From CAMCXE01 sp041179125 (GTDB lineage Bacteria; Pseudomonadota; Gammaproteobacteria; Pseudomonadales; Cellvibrionaceae), in assembly GCA_041179125.1 (NCBI GenBank), contig JBEGTZ010000059.1, positions 1-6,167 on the forward strand: a stretch of DNA of 6,167 bases, written 5' to 3'. Shown here one piece after another: positions 5,875 through 6,167 of the stretch (the stretch's first letter is position 1; each line of letters begins with the position of its first letter). A model generated the notes under the pieces. It searched no databases. It was not told where the DNA came from and saw only the letters and a list, made by a program, of their open reading frames with translations. The position numbers and the translations under genes were made by a program.

Positions 5875-6037
5875 CCTAGAAACCTCAGTTGAGCGCCCAA
5901 AAGCTGTGCAACCCATTGATGTGAATAGTGAAAGTTAAAAATGAAGGGCAACCTTATTGGTTGTTCGAATTTTTTAACTTTTGCTAGACGCGTTAAGGGG
6001 TTGTGCAGACTTGGGTGATCCAACTGAGGTTTTTAGG
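5875..6037 (+). repeat. Long imperfect hairpin element downstream of flgN
   Basis: Almost the whole stretch folds on itself. Paired blocks, outside in, are 5875-5891 with 6021-6037, 5896-5900 with 6011-6015, 5904-5914 with 5998-6008, 5916-5923 with 5989-5996, 5926-5941 with 5971-5986, and 5946-5953 with 5959-5966, closing on the loop TTATT. That is 65 pairs, with four more (5870-5873 with 6038-6041) beyond a bulged A. Ten pairs are G-T on the plus strand and none is A-C, which favours a plus-strand RNA structure. The outer 3' arm ends in T5, so it could end flgN transcripts. It has no coding frame of note. It may be a mobile palindromic element (MITE-like), a structured RNA or an elaborate terminator; I do not recognise a family. 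Confidence 0.88.
6011..6035 (+). repeat. 25-base direct repeat, copy 2 (after flgN)
   Basis: Matches 5306-5330 at 23 of 25 positions. Here it forms the 3' arm of the long hairpin instead of a compact terminator. The first five bases (6011-6015) take part in the second stem block and the last fifteen (6021-6035) in the outer block. Confidence 0.9.
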
Positions 6038-6043
6038 TTAAGG

Positions 6044-6167
6044 GCGCCTCCGGAAATTCAATTTTCGTGATGATCGCAAGGCATTTTCGCACGGAGGGAG
6101 AGAGTTTATGCGGTATAAATGACCGACTGAGTACGAAAATAACGAAGCGAGCGCGCGAAAAGTGGAT
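6044..6167. repeat. Second palindromic element, cut by the window end
   Basis: ATTCAATTTTCG (6056-6067) pairs with CGAAAAGTGGAT (6156-6167) at 11 of 12 positions, one of them G-T. Further in, TCGC (6074-6077) pairs with GCGA (6147-6150), ATTTTCG (6083-6089) with CGAAAAT (6134-6140), and at the apex TTTAT (6105-6109) with ATAAA (6115-6119). The arm 6044-6055 (GCGCCTCCGGAA) has no partner in the window, so the element should continue past 6167. No coding frame is evident. It abuts the first hairpin but shares no sequence with it. A dispersed intergenic repeat or MITE is the likeliest reading. Confidence 0.65.

Noticed and set aside
5875..6037. Retron msd-type RNA or CRISPR-like array
   Set aside because: No reverse transcriptase frame is present and there are no regularly spaced direct repeats.
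5869..6044. Integron attC site reading of the long hairpin (GTTAAAC at the left edge)
   Set aside because: The right edge reads GTTAAGG, not GTTRRRY, the left edge lacks RYYYAAC, and there is no integrase or cassette context.

Overview
The window reads as a chromosomal segment of a polar-flagellated gammaproteobacterium of the Pseudomonas type. The AT-leaning intergenic regions and moderate GC would fit a marine Cellvibrionales-like genome, but that placement is inference. The main evidence is the gene order: cheR and cheV on the minus strand, divergent from flgA, flgM and flgN on the plus strand. As I recall, this matches the Pseudomonas aeruginosa order around flgA. The flagellar promoters are also of the Pseudomonas type: a sigma-54-like site before flgA and an excellent sigma-28 site before flgM.

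Layout. 1-219 (minus) is the N-terminal part of an AGE-family sugar epimerase/isomerase cut by the window edge. 433-1500 (plus) is a class I DAHP synthase, closest to AroF by residues I recall. A hairpin terminator at 1508-1534 separates it from cheR (1547-2398, minus). CheR and CheV (2516-3448, minus) are the chemoreceptor methyltransferase and a CheW-receiver coupling protein. The gap between them holds a strong inverted repeat. The cheV-flgA gap of about 540 bases carries no convincing gene and holds the flgA promoter. flgA (3987-4715) encodes the P-ring chaperone, flgM (4836-5159) the anti-sigma-28 factor and flgN (5383-5868) the FlgK/FlgL export chaperone.

The flagellar genes would work as a timed set. 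Early sigma-54 transcription makes FlgA for P-ring assembly. FlgM holds sigma-28 until the hook is finished and is itself made from a sigma-28 promoter (feedback). FlgN handles the late hook-filament junction proteins. CheV and CheR serve the chemotaxis pathway that drives the same flagellum.

The least ordinary part is around and after flgN. Downstream of it (5875-6037) lies a long hairpin of about 65 base pairs. Ten of its pairs are G-T and none is A-C, which points to a plus-strand RNA fold rather than a simple DNA palindrome. Its 3' end is repeated almost exactly (23 of 25 bases) in a perfect 13-bp terminator between flgM and flgN, so flgN is bracketed by related palindromes. A second, unrelated palindromic element starts at once after it and is cut by the window end. 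I cannot assign either to a named family.
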